Below are positions 48,993 through 57,277 of a DNA stretch of 64,000 bases, piece by piece. The notes below the pieces were generated by a model that was given only the letters and a program-made list of their open reading frames with translations, did no database searches and was not told the origin of the DNA. Each line of letters opens with the position of its first letter. Position 1 is the stretch's first letter. Made by a program: the position numbers and the translations under genes. The stretch is taken from assembly GCA_964510315.1 (NCBI GenBank), contig CAZEAP010000020.1:9771-73770 (forward strand). The letters are read 5' to 3'. This DNA comes from CAZEAP01 sp964510315. GTDB lineage: Bacteria; Planctomycetota; Brocadiia; SM23-32.

Positions 48993-50462
48993 TCAGCGCG
49001 TCCGGCGGAGTATGTCCCAGTACGCCCCGCGGGCCCCGCCCTGTATCGCCTCGATGAGCGGACGGTTCTCGTTGTAGTTGTAGTTGCCTTCGGTCTGCTC
49101 CGAGACGGGCTCGAAGAACCGCTCATCGCCGTCGATCAGGTCGCAGATCAGGGCGGCGGGGTCGTCCCCCAGTTCCCGGCTGACGTAAAAAACCGGGGCC
49201 AGCAGTTGCCCGTCCCGCCCCAGCTCCCGGGCCCTTCGTCTCAGCTCCGGATCGCCCTTCCACTCGACGTTCGGGTTGGCGCGGAGGGACCCCTTCCCGA
49301 CGATATCCCGGGCCAGCGCCGTCCCCGGGTAGAGCCGCACCCCCAGTGCCGCCCCAACACAGTTCGGCCCGATGCGCTTCGTGAACTGAACGGTCTCCCG
49401 AACCGTCTCCTCGGTCTCGCCCGGGCCACCGAGCATGAGGTCGAGCATGACGCGCAGCCCGTTGCGCCGGCACAGCTCGACCGCCCGGCGGATGTCGTCG
49501 GCGCGGTGTCGTCGCCCGTAGGTCTCCAGCATCTCCGCGCTGGCGCTGTCGACACCGAAGTTTACCCCTACGCAGCCGGCCTCGTGCATGGCGCGGGCCA
49601 GTTCGTCGGTGAAGGCAGTGACGGCGGCGTAGGTGTACCACCGGAGGCGGTCCCCGAGACCGCGCCGGGCGAACTCGCGGCAGACGGCAAGGGCATGGTC
49701 GAGGGGCACGTTGAACTCGCTGTCGCAGAGATGCAGAACGTCGACGCCCGCCTCCAGCAGGTTCTCCGCTTCCTCGGCGACCTCGGTCGGTGGTCGGGTG
49801 CGGATGCGGCGGCCCTTGATCAGGGGGTCGGCGCAGAACGTGCAGCGACGGTCGCAGCCCCGCTTGGTTTCGAGGCCGACCTGCCCGCCTTCCCTCAGAT
49901 ACCGGGCGTTGTCCATCAGCTCGCGGGTTGGGGCCAGGCTGATCGAGCCGGGCTCCGCTGGATTCGGCGTAGAACGGACCCGTCCTTCTCGGTGCGACCG
50001 CCGAACCAGGCCGGGTACTTCTTCCAGGCCCTCCCCCCCGTCCAGGGCTTCCAGGAGGCGGGGGAGGGGTGCCTCACCATCGCCGCGGATGCCGAAGTCC
50101 GCGCCCGACGCCTCCAGCACGGCCTGGGGGAACACGCTGAAGCCGCCCCCGCCGATTACCACCGGCGCATCGGTCAGACCGCGGACCGCGGCCACCAACT
50201 CGGTCAGCCGGGGGACGAAGGAAGCACCGCTGCTGTAGAAGCAATCATCGGAGTTCCGGAAGGTCAGTCCGACCAACCGCGGCTGTACACTTCCGAGCGC
50301 GCGGTCGAGTTCCTCGAAGGGGTCGTCGGCGAAGTTGAGGTCGACGACCGCCGCCCGGTATCCGGCTTCGGCCAGGGCGCCGCCGATGTAGTCCAGGGCG
50401 ATGGGCGCGACCGGCGGCTTGATCTCGTTCGTATTGACGAGGATGACCGGTCTGCGGCCGAT
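48993..50462 (-). CDS. B12-binding radical SAM protein, apparent AUC start
   Basis: A 489-residue protein. Residues 2-120 form a Rossmann-type cobalamin-binding domain (RPVILVNTNEIKPPVAPIAL, then VGLTFRN, VVIGGGGFS). The radical-SAM core has ETKRGCDRRCTFCADPLIKG near residue 195, then VDVLHLCDSEFN and LMLGGPGETEETV. It probably methylates or rearranges an unknown substrate. The N-terminus starts at an ATC codon (50460-50462) lying 8 nt after GGAGG; no ATG, GTG or TTG is in frame between 50276 and 50519, and starting at TTG 50276 would remove the first third of the B12 domain. It follows the rubrerythrin gene by 37 bp. Confidence 0.85.
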   Translation of the reverse strand: MGRRPVILVNTNEIKPPVAPIALDYIGGALAEAGYRAAVVDLNFADDPFEELDRALGSVQPRLVGLTFRNSDDCFYSSGASFVPRLTELVAAVRGLTDAPVVIGGGGFSVFPQAVLEASGADFGIRGDGEAPLPRLLEALDGGEGLEEVPGLVRRSHREGRVRSTPNPAEPGSISLAPTRELMDNARYLREGGQVGLETKRGCDRRCTFCADPLIKGRRIRTRPPTEVAEEAENLLEAGVDVLHLCDSEFNVPLDHALAVCREFARRGLGDRLRWYTYAAVTAFTDELARAMHEAGCVGVNFGVDSASAEMLETYGRRHRADDIRRAVELCRRNGLRVMLDLMLGGPGETEETVRETVQFTKRIGPNCVGAALGVRLYPGTALARDIVGKGSLRANPNVEWKGDPELRRRARELGRDGQLLAPVFYVSRELGDDPAALICDLIDGDERFFEPVSEQTEGNYNYNENRPLIEAIQGGARGAYWDILRRTR

Positions 50463-50499
50463 GGTCGGATCCTCCGGGTGATCTGGCCTGGCGGGCGGC

Positions 50500-51003
50500 T
50501 CAGTCGATCTTCTTGAACATGCTTTTGGGAGCGCCGCAGATCGGGCAGGTGTCGGGCACTTCTCCCTCGAAGGTATTGCCGCAGCCCTGGCAGACGTGCA
50601 TCTCCGCGGGCGGCAGGTCCTCTTCCTTCTGGACGGCCTCGGCGGCCCGGTTGTAGAGCCGGTGGTGTATCTCCTCGACCTGCTGCGCGTAGTCGAAGCT
50701 GTCCCTGGCTTTGTCCCGGCCGGCGTCCTCGGCGCGCTGGACGAACTCCGGGTACATCTCGCGGAACTCGTCGGCCTCGCCCTGAGCGGCCTCCCGAAGG
50801 TTCTCCAGCGTGCTGTTGATGCCGCCCATGACCTGCAGGTGGTTCAGGGCGTGCACCGTCTCGGCTTCCGCGGCCGCCCGGAAGAGCCGCGCAACCTGGC
50901 TGAAGCCCTCGCTGTCGGCCTTCCTGCTGAAGGCCACGTAGAGACGGTTCGCCTGACTCTCGCCTGCGAATGCCTCCTTCAGGTCCTCGTCAGTCTCTGC
51001 CAT
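50500..51003 (-). CDS. rbr: Rubrerythrin
   Basis: A 167-residue non-heme di-iron peroxidase. The ferritin-like bundle has FAGESQANRLYVAFSRKA and EAETVHALNHLQ (Glu and His ligands), then EEIHHRLYNRAAE. A C-terminal rubredoxin-type centre is formed by CQGCG and CPICGAP. It reduces hydrogen peroxide in anaerobes and microaerophiles. Strong AAGGAGG site before ATG 51003. Its presence suggests a life with limited oxygen. Same transcript as the B12 radical-SAM gene. Confidence 0.95.
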   Translation of the reverse strand: MAETDEDLKEAFAGESQANRLYVAFSRKADSEGFSQVARLFRAAAEAETVHALNHLQVMGGINSTLENLREAAQGEADEFREMYPEFVQRAEDAGRDKARDSFDYAQQVEEIHHRLYNRAAEAVQKEEDLPPAEMHVCQGCGNTFEGEVPDTCPICGAPKSMFKKID

Positions 51004-51063
51004 TGCTGCCTCCTTCGTTGGATATTAACACAGTTGGGTTTCACTCCGTCCGATCCTCGATTG

Positions 51064-51092
51064 ATGATACATTCTGCGCGCCGTGGAGACAA
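51064..51092 (-). promoter_or_regulatory. Promoter of the rubrerythrin transcript
   Basis: Minus-strand TTGTCT (51087-51092), 17 bp, then TATCAT (51064-51069), about 60 bp before the start. On the + strand a TTGACA at 51124-51129 may serve the channel gene, but its -10 is poor. Confidence 0.5.
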
Positions 51093-51233
51093 ACGCCGCC
51101 GGCGCCGACGGGCGGCTCCAGAGTTGACACCCTTCCCGGACTGAAGCAGGGTTTGGGGTCGGGCGGATTCGCCGCGAGCGAGGGGCGAGCCTCTCAGCGC
51201 GGTCCCGTGGAACCGCCGGCAGGGGGGAGAAAC

Positions 51234-52085
51234 ATGGCGCATCCGGTAAAAAGTGCACGGTTCCGTTTCATCTTCTATCTGTCGCTGTTTCTTCTCGCGC
51301 TCAGCGCCGGCACGGTCGGCTTCGCGGTGCTGGAGAAGATGGGCATCGTGGAGTCGCTCTACTTCGTCATCGTCACGATGGCGACCGTCGGTTACGGCGA
51401 CATCAGTCCTCAGAGCGTGGCGGGACGTCTGCTGGCGATCCTGGTCATCGTCGTGGGGGTGGGGACCTTCCTGAGCATGATCGCCAACGCGGCGGAGATG
51501 TTTCTCAGCAAGCGGGAGCATCGGAGCCGCATGCACAAGCTCAACATGGTCATCGGCCTGTTCTTCAGCGAGGTGGGCACGGGACTGCTGACGGTCTGCT
51601 CTGACGCTGACCCCCGGCGTGAGGAGATCAGGGAGAGCCTGCGAATAGAAGGAGACTGGACGGCGGAGGATTTCGCCCGGGTGCGCAGGCAACTGGAGAA
51701 ACAGGAGTTCGAGTTGGACCCCGACCGGGTCAGCCTGCCGGACCTGGCCCGCCTGCTCCGGGGGGAGCGGCGCTTCATGGTCGGCCTGCTGGAGAACCCC
51801 GCTGTGATGGAACACGAGGACTTCACCGACGTGCTGTGGTCGGGTTTCCACCTCGCCGACGAGCTGGAGGCGCGGGAAGATGTCTCGGGCCTGGTGTCAT
51901 TCGATCGGGCGCACATCATGGGGGACACCCAGCGGGTCTACGGGCTGCTGGTAGTGCAGTGGCTGCGCTACATGCAGCACATGCAAAGTCGATATCCCTA
52001 CCTCTTTGCCCGCGCGGTGCGCGAAAACCCCTTCGTCGTGAAGAAATCAGCGGTCCTGCAGCAGTTGGAGGAGGAAGATGCCTGA
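51234..52085 (+). CDS. Two-helix potassium channel with novel cytoplasmic domain
   Basis: A 283-residue protein. Two membrane helices (FIFYLSLFLLALSAGTVGFA and LLAILVIVVGVGTFLSMIA) flank a pore loop with the selectivity filter TMATVGYGDISP. Residues about 85-283 are soluble, acidic and helical, and do not look like an RCK/TrkA domain because no GxGxxG nucleotide motif is visible. Contains DFARVRRQLEKQEFELDPDRV and LRYMQHMQSRYPYLFARAV. GGGGGGAG precedes ATG 51234. The next gene overlaps its end by 8 bp, so the two are translationally coupled. Confidence 0.88.
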   Translation: MAHPVKSARFRFIFYLSLFLLALSAGTVGFAVLEKMGIVESLYFVIVTMATVGYGDISPQSVAGRLLAILVIVVGVGTFLSMIANAAEMFLSKREHRSRMHKLNMVIGLFFSEVGTGLLTVCSDADPRREEIRESLRIEGDWTAEDFARVRRQLEKQEFELDPDRVSLPDLARLLRGERRFMVGLLENPAVMEHEDFTDVLWSGFHLADELEAREDVSGLVSFDRAHIMGDTQRVYGLLVVQWLRYMQHMQSRYPYLFARAVRENPFVVKKSAVLQQLEEEDA

Positions 52086-52542
52086 GGAAGAGGAAACGCA
52101 CAGAAACCCGATGATGACAGTGCTGGGGGCATTCGAGCAGTTCGTGACGAGGGTTTTGCTTGTCTTCATGATGCTGGCGATTCTCGTGGCCACCATCGAC
52201 CTGGGGCGCCAGCTATTGCAGGCCTTGCTGGCAAAGCCCTTCCTGCTGCTGGACGTGACCGAGGTGAGCAGCATCTTCGGGTTCGTCTTCATGGTGCTGA
52301 TCGGCCTGGAACTGCTGGAGACGGTGAAGACCTACCTCTCCAAGGAGCAGCTCCACGTGGAGGTGGTTTTCCTGGTCGCCATGATCGCCATCGCCCGGAA
52401 GGTCATCCTGCTGGACGTCAAGCACCTGGAGGCGCCCGTTCTCTACGGCATCGCCGCCATCATACTGGCGCTCGCCGTGGGCTTCTTCTTCCTGCGGCTG
52501 GCGTACCAGAAGGGGGAGGACGTGCGCAATCCGGAGGTGTAG
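52078..52542 (+). CDS. PsiE-family membrane protein
   Basis: A 154-residue protein with four hydrophobic helices (VLLVFMMLAILVATIDLG, VSSIFGFVFMVLIGLELLET, VVFLVAMIAIARKVILLD, LYGIAAIILALAVGFFFLRL). The central LIGLELLETVKTYL and AIARKVILLD are the signature of the phosphate-starvation-inducible PsiE family, whose function is unknown. It starts inside the channel gene with an 8 bp overlap, suggesting a functional pairing. Its stop lies 27 bp from the convergent GH36-like gene. Confidence 0.85.
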   Translation: MPEEEETHRNPMMTVLGAFEQFVTRVLLVFMMLAILVATIDLGRQLLQALLAKPFLLLDVTEVSSIFGFVFMVLIGLELLETVKTYLSKEQLHVEVVFLVAMIAIARKVILLDVKHLEAPVLYGIAAIILALAVGFFFLRLAYQKGEDVRNPEV

Positions 52543-52569
52543 CCCGGTCCTTCTCCCGCCGCCGGGCGT

Positions 52570-54609
52570 TCACGTCGAGTAGGCAAGGAGGGCGTAGGAG
52601 CGCGGTTCGGCCAGGCCCACCTGCAATCCGCCGTCGGCGTCCACCCGACCGTCGGACGCACAATCTCCTCCCGCAACCTGTTCAAGCTCCAGGCGGCAGC
52701 CTGCCAGGCCATGCAGCCGGACGCGGGCCTCGGAACGGTCGTTCGACTCGCGGAAAAGCAGCAGGTAGCCACCGCCGTCCGAATGCACGGCCTGGAACCC
52801 CGTCCAGGAGGCACCGGACGGCTCTTCGCCGATGGGCCGGACGTCACATTGCAGGAGCCGTTCCCGCTCGCCTCGCCACGCTTGCACGACGTCGTGCAGC
52901 GCGCCCACCTCGCCCTCGTCCAGCTCACTGAGTTCCATCCAGGCCAGGGGGCACGCCATCATGGTGACCGCGAAGGCGTACTCAGCCGAGTAGCGGTGGG
53001 GGGCGAGTGGATCGTCGCCGTAGACATCGCGATTCCGGTCAACGTCAAGGAACTCCATCTCCAGCCGCCGGGTCGGGACGTAGCGGGAGAGGCACCAGAG
53101 GTTGCGCAGCGTGTGGTGCGGGTAGTAGTTGCCCCAATCGGTGTAGCGATTCTCCAGGAATATCTCCCCCAGCCAGGGACGGTAGAAGTAGCCGATACGG
53201 TGGCTGTTGGTGAGGTCGAACTGGACGGCCGGCGCGCCGTCGCCCCCTCCGAGCACATCCTCCAGCATGCGGAGCAGGCGCAGCTCAGCCCGTTTGCTCT
53301 CGATGTTCGTGAAGTCGATCTTGATGTGGCTGACCCCGTGTTCGCGCCTCAACTCAATCAGCCGGTCACGGTCCTTCTCCCAGTCGGCGAACTCGTTCCA
53401 GGTGTCGGCGCCGAACCACAGGCCGAGCTGGACGCCGCGCGCCTGAGCGTACTCCGCCATGCTGTCCAACCCCTCCGGGAAGCGGTCCGGATGGAGTTCC
53501 CAGAACCCCGACGTTCGGTCACGGAAGCGTCCCGCGCTGTTCACGCTGCCTCCCGGACCGAGTATAGGACCTTTCTGCCAGCCGCAGTCGATCTGGCAGA
53601 CGTCCACCCCTATCTCGGCGCCGCGGTCGATCTCGGCGCGAATGAACTCCTCGTCGATGCGGGCGTCCTGCGAGCGATTGCCCCAGGTGTTGGACAGCAG
53701 GTAGAGCCGCCCGTCCGGCGCCTGCCGGTCCTCCGCCTCGTACCAGCGCCGCAGGGCGGCCTCGCCACTCTCCTCGGCGGGGTCGAAGACGCCGACGGTA
53801 CAGCCGTAGGAGGGGAGGGGGGTCTCCGGGTCGAGTTCTCCGGCGCTGATGCCGCTGCCGCGGACCTCCAGCACGCCGGTCCCGGCCGTCTGGAAGTCCC
53901 AGCCCCGGTAGTTGAGCTGTTCGACCGGCGTGGGCGCCTCCTTGACCACGAACAGGCCGGCCGGCCGAACGGTGTCCTCGAGGAAAAGCAGGTTGCCGCG
54001 GAGTTTCTCGTATCCGGGACCGTAGAGCAGGGCGGTGGCTTCCCGCACCAGGTCGTTGTAGAAGTCGGTGACGCCGTAGAAGTCCACCGTCCTGGCGCGC
54101 AGGTGGCCGCCCGGCAGGGGCAGGGACTCGACCGTGTCACGGCAGAGGTAACCCTCTCGCTGCATCCGGCCGGCCTCCCGGCGGCAGGCGCGAAACCGGC
54201 GCGGTGGGACCTCTTCACCGTCCTCCTCGCGGGGCTCCCCCCGCACGGTGTGAGCGACCGAGATTGCCGGCACACCCGGATGGATGCGGAACGTGGTCTC
54301 GACAACGCAGTGGCTGAACCCCAGCGTCAGGCTTACCCATAGGAACTGGCCGGACAGCCCGCCCCGGTCGTCGGTGCCGGAAGCGAAGTCTATGGAACCG
54401 GATTGCTCCTCCTCACCCATGCCGGGGAGCCGAAACAGGGGACGGTCGGCATCGGGCGGTATCCATTCACGGCCGCTTGCTTTGTCCAGCAGCGATGCTG
54501 ACCGCGGCACCGGCCGGGTGAGATCATAGGTGCGTTCGATGGCATCGTTGCCGATGCAAAGCGTCCCTTCGTCCGATTGGACGTAGCAATCTTCCAGAAC
54601 CTTCTTCAC
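52570..54609 (-). CDS. GH36-like alpha-galactosidase (clan GH-D)
   Basis: A 679-residue glycosidase: an N-terminal beta supersandwich, then a TIM barrel opening with VDVCQIDCGWQKGP near residue 350, and GVQLGLWFGADTWN. The nucleophile Asp is likely in HIKIDFTNIES (KxDxxN-like, about residue 440). The acid/base region reads EIFLENRYTDWGNYY rather than the common SDTSD-type segment, so this is a divergent member and its substrate may not be alpha-galactose. I chose GTG 54609, with GAGGAG 9 nt upstream; GTG 54657 adds 16 unconvincing residues. First-strand neighbour of the large six-hairpin gene. Confidence 0.8.
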   Translation of the reverse strand: MKKVLEDCYVQSDEGTLCIGNDAIERTYDLTRPVPRSASLLDKASGREWIPPDADRPLFRLPGMGEEEQSGSIDFASGTDDRGGLSGQFLWVSLTLGFSHCVVETTFRIHPGVPAISVAHTVRGEPREEDGEEVPPRRFRACRREAGRMQREGYLCRDTVESLPLPGGHLRARTVDFYGVTDFYNDLVREATALLYGPGYEKLRGNLLFLEDTVRPAGLFVVKEAPTPVEQLNYRGWDFQTAGTGVLEVRGSGISAGELDPETPLPSYGCTVGVFDPAEESGEAALRRWYEAEDRQAPDGRLYLLSNTWGNRSQDARIDEEFIRAEIDRGAEIGVDVCQIDCGWQKGPILGPGGSVNSAGRFRDRTSGFWELHPDRFPEGLDSMAEYAQARGVQLGLWFGADTWNEFADWEKDRDRLIELRREHGVSHIKIDFTNIESKRAELRLLRMLEDVLGGGDGAPAVQFDLTNSHRIGYFYRPWLGEIFLENRYTDWGNYYPHHTLRNLWCLSRYVPTRRLEMEFLDVDRNRDVYGDDPLAPHRYSAEYAFAVTMMACPLAWMELSELDEGEVGALHDVVQAWRGERERLLQCDVRPIGEEPSGASWTGFQAVHSDGGGYLLLFRESNDRSEARVRLHGLAGCRLELEQVAGGDCASDGRVDADGGLQVGLAEPRSYALLAYST

Positions 54610-54669
54610 GTTCCACTGCTCCTCAGTCGTTGGCGGGCGGGCCGAAAGGCCGGGCACAAGAGGTCCGAA

Positions 54670-57141
54670 TCACCCCAGTTCCACCTCCACACGGTGGGCG
54701 CCGGGGCCGGAGAGCGGCACGAGCAGGTAGGGCGAATCCTCAACTTCGCGAGTCTCTACCGGATGCTCCTCGCCGTCCACCAGCAGTCGGGAGGGTTTCG
54801 CGTCGGCCGGCAGAAGAAGCTCGACGTCCTTGCTTCCGCCGCTGCCGGCCACGCGCAGAATCAGCGTGCCGGCCTCCGGGTCGTGCTGGTAGGTGTATCG
54901 GCAGTAGCCGTCCGATGCGGGGTAGTGAGCGCAGGCGGTCGCTCTGCGGATTCCGGCCGCCGGCCATCGGGGCGAGAGCCTCACGGTATCGTAGGCGGTG
55001 CCGGCGTCGACGATTCCCGCCAGCCCTTCGAGCAGGGCGTAGATGACGGCCGCGGCGCCCCAGATGTCCGGGATGCCGTGGTCCACCCGGGCGACGGGCA
55101 GCCAGGGCTCGGCGTCGGATAGGGTAACTCCGAGCACCAGCCAGACGGCGTCAGTCTCGGCGGCATGGAAGGCCAGGTGGCTTATCGGCCTGTCCGGATG
55201 GGGGTTGGACCACGCCCAGGTGAAGACGCCGACGTTCTCGAACTTCCGGTTCGGCCCCTGCCAGCCGACGCGGTAGTTCCCGCGCCGTGTGGGGCGGCCC
55301 TGCACGACGTCGGGCGCCGGCATGAACCAGTTGTCGAGCTGGGAACCGGGTCGAATGTACTCGGTATGGTGGCTTCCCTCCTCGTAGTGGACTTCCAGCC
55401 GGCCGACCACGGGCGCGGGATGCGCCGTGTGGAGCAGGTAGATGGTGCGGGCTTCCGCGTCGACGGCCAGCTCCTCGTGCTGCTTGTACTCGGGGCGCGA
55501 GGAGATGCCGAGGGCGGCGCGGCGTTGGTTCTCCGCGGGGTCGACCACGTCGAACTCGATACCGGCGAAGCTTCCCCTGCCGGTGGGCAGTTCGCTCATG
55601 TCGTTCTCGCCCCCGCCGAGCCAGCCGGGCACGCCTTCGGCGCCGTCGCCGTGGAGGTCGCCGTTCGCAACCTCGCGGAGGGAGACGGTCCGGAGGCCCA
55701 TGTCCTCGGGCCGCTCCGGCAGCTTGCCACGGAAACAGCCCGGAAGGTATCCGCCGAACTCCTCGCCCAGGGCGGCGATCCTTTCGAGTATGCTTACGCC
55801 GTAATCCTCGAAGCCGTGCTCGAAGGCGCCGTGGGCCAGTTCGCCCGCGCAGATTGGGCTGACCCCGCCGTTCATGTAGTCCCAGGCGAAGCGGAATCCC
55901 TTCTGGAAGGGCGGATAGCAGTTGTACCACTCGCCGGGTGAGCTGGCGGGCATCTCCCCGCGGATCTTCCGGTAGGCATTGATGATCGCCGCGCACTTGT
56001 CCTGGCCGATCCCCCGGTTGAGGGCGTAGGCGTTGGAGATGGTTACCTGCCGGTCGGTGGGGGTGTCTCCGAGGTCCCGTTCGGCGTCGGGGTTCTCCGG
56101 TATCATGTGCGTGTAGAACTCGCCGTTCCACGCGACGCGCTCCAGCCGGCCCAGCAGGTCATCGGTGAGTTGTTCGAACTCCGGGGCTTCATCTTCTCTT
56201 CCCGCCGCACGGAGCATCTCCGCGAGGTACCGGCAGGAGGCGGCCATGCCGGTGTTGTCGCCGTGGAAGACGTTGAACTCCGTCACGCCGGGCAGCACGC
56301 GCATGATGGAACCGCTGCGCTCGGCGTCGTCGCGGGTCTGGAAGTCCCAGGTGTCGATGGTATAGCCCCGCTTGAGGAGTTGGAACTTCTCGCTCCAGCG
56401 GTAGTCGGTGTCCGTGGTGGAGTAGCCGACGGCCCGGATGGCGCTGTCCAGCAGGCCCTTCATCCATTCATCGTCCCCGCAGGCCTTCCAGGTGTAGTAG
56501 AGCCCCTCGATGTAGAGGAACTCCACGTCGTTCTCCACCGGTATGCGCTGCCAGCGGCGCTTCGGGTTGCCGGGGATCTTCCGGATGAAATCGCCGTAGG
56601 AGAACTCCCAGTCCCGCCAGGTCTGCAGGGCGGAGTGGAGCATCTTCTTGCACTTGTCCCAGATCATGCCGTCCTCCCGCTGGGAGTCGGCATACAGCTC
56701 AATACCCGTCTTCAGGTCGTCGTCCCAGTACTTCATGCCCTTCAGGGCGTGGACGTGGTCGCGCAGCCAGGAGACGTAGTGCTTGTAGCGTTTGCCGTGT
56801 ATACGCAGGTAGTTGACGTGTTCGGTGGTTACCCACTTGAACATGGTGTCGGAGGCCACGTCGAGCAGTCGGGCGAAGCGTCCGCCTTCGTCTCGCAACT
56901 CGGTCTCGCAGTCCACCTGGAAAGTGGCTTCGTCCAGCAGCCGGCCTTCTTCGTCCAGGTGGAGGACGCGATGCGTGCCCAGCGCCCCGGCGACGGTGAC
57001 CTCGGCGGGGCGGTCGGCGGGCAGGCTCGCGTACTGACGGCCGAGTCCGTCGCGGACGCTGAAGGTGCCTTCGCCCTCAGGGGCTACGCGGACGATGTCC
57101 AGGGGCGCGCAGGTGGGGGCCGGCGTAGTAAGGTTCAACAT
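54670..57141 (-). CDS. Large six-hairpin glycosidase-like protein with inserted beta domain
   Basis: An 823-residue protein without a signal peptide. VSWLRDHVHALKGMKYWDDD, IPVENDVEFLYIEGLYYTW, GYTIDTWDF, VFHGDNTGMAASCRY and NGGVSPICAGELAHGAFEHG match, in order, the protein at 44528-46459. Relative to that paralogue it has about 190 extra residues (roughly 510-700) in the last part of the barrel, rich in Gly, Asp and beta-like strands (IEFDVVDPAENQRRAALGI), before WGAAAVIYALLEGLAG restores the barrel. It ends in a beta sandwich. The family is not one I can number. Located 60 bp upstream of the GH36-like gene on the same strand. Confidence 0.8.
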   Translation of the reverse strand: MLNLTTPAPTCAPLDIVRVAPEGEGTFSVRDGLGRQYASLPADRPAEVTVAGALGTHRVLHLDEEGRLLDEATFQVDCETELRDEGGRFARLLDVASDTMFKWVTTEHVNYLRIHGKRYKHYVSWLRDHVHALKGMKYWDDDLKTGIELYADSQREDGMIWDKCKKMLHSALQTWRDWEFSYGDFIRKIPGNPKRRWQRIPVENDVEFLYIEGLYYTWKACGDDEWMKGLLDSAIRAVGYSTTDTDYRWSEKFQLLKRGYTIDTWDFQTRDDAERSGSIMRVLPGVTEFNVFHGDNTGMAASCRYLAEMLRAAGREDEAPEFEQLTDDLLGRLERVAWNGEFYTHMIPENPDAERDLGDTPTDRQVTISNAYALNRGIGQDKCAAIINAYRKIRGEMPASSPGEWYNCYPPFQKGFRFAWDYMNGGVSPICAGELAHGAFEHGFEDYGVSILERIAALGEEFGGYLPGCFRGKLPERPEDMGLRTVSLREVANGDLHGDGAEGVPGWLGGGENDMSELPTGRGSFAGIEFDVVDPAENQRRAALGISSRPEYKQHEELAVDAEARTIYLLHTAHPAPVVGRLEVHYEEGSHHTEYIRPGSQLDNWFMPAPDVVQGRPTRRGNYRVGWQGPNRKFENVGVFTWAWSNPHPDRPISHLAFHAAETDAVWLVLGVTLSDAEPWLPVARVDHGIPDIWGAAAVIYALLEGLAGIVDAGTAYDTVRLSPRWPAAGIRRATACAHYPASDGYCRYTYQHDPEAGTLILRVAGSGGSKDVELLLPADAKPSRLLVDGEEHPVETREVEDSPYLLVPLSGPGAHRVEVELG

Positions 57142-57277
57142 GAGTTCTTTCCGTTCAAAGGAAGTGGGGAGGAGAAAGCTACCGCAGGGCTCGCCGCAAC
57201 GCAAACCAAAAGCGGCAAACGGACAAGAACAGTCGCTGCGGCGAGCGGCGGCCCCCAGCAGCGGGCCATCCTGGCGC

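Noticed and set aside
52711..54342. 543-codon + strand frame opposite the GH36-like gene
   Set aside because: Shadow of a gene with clear barrel motifs.
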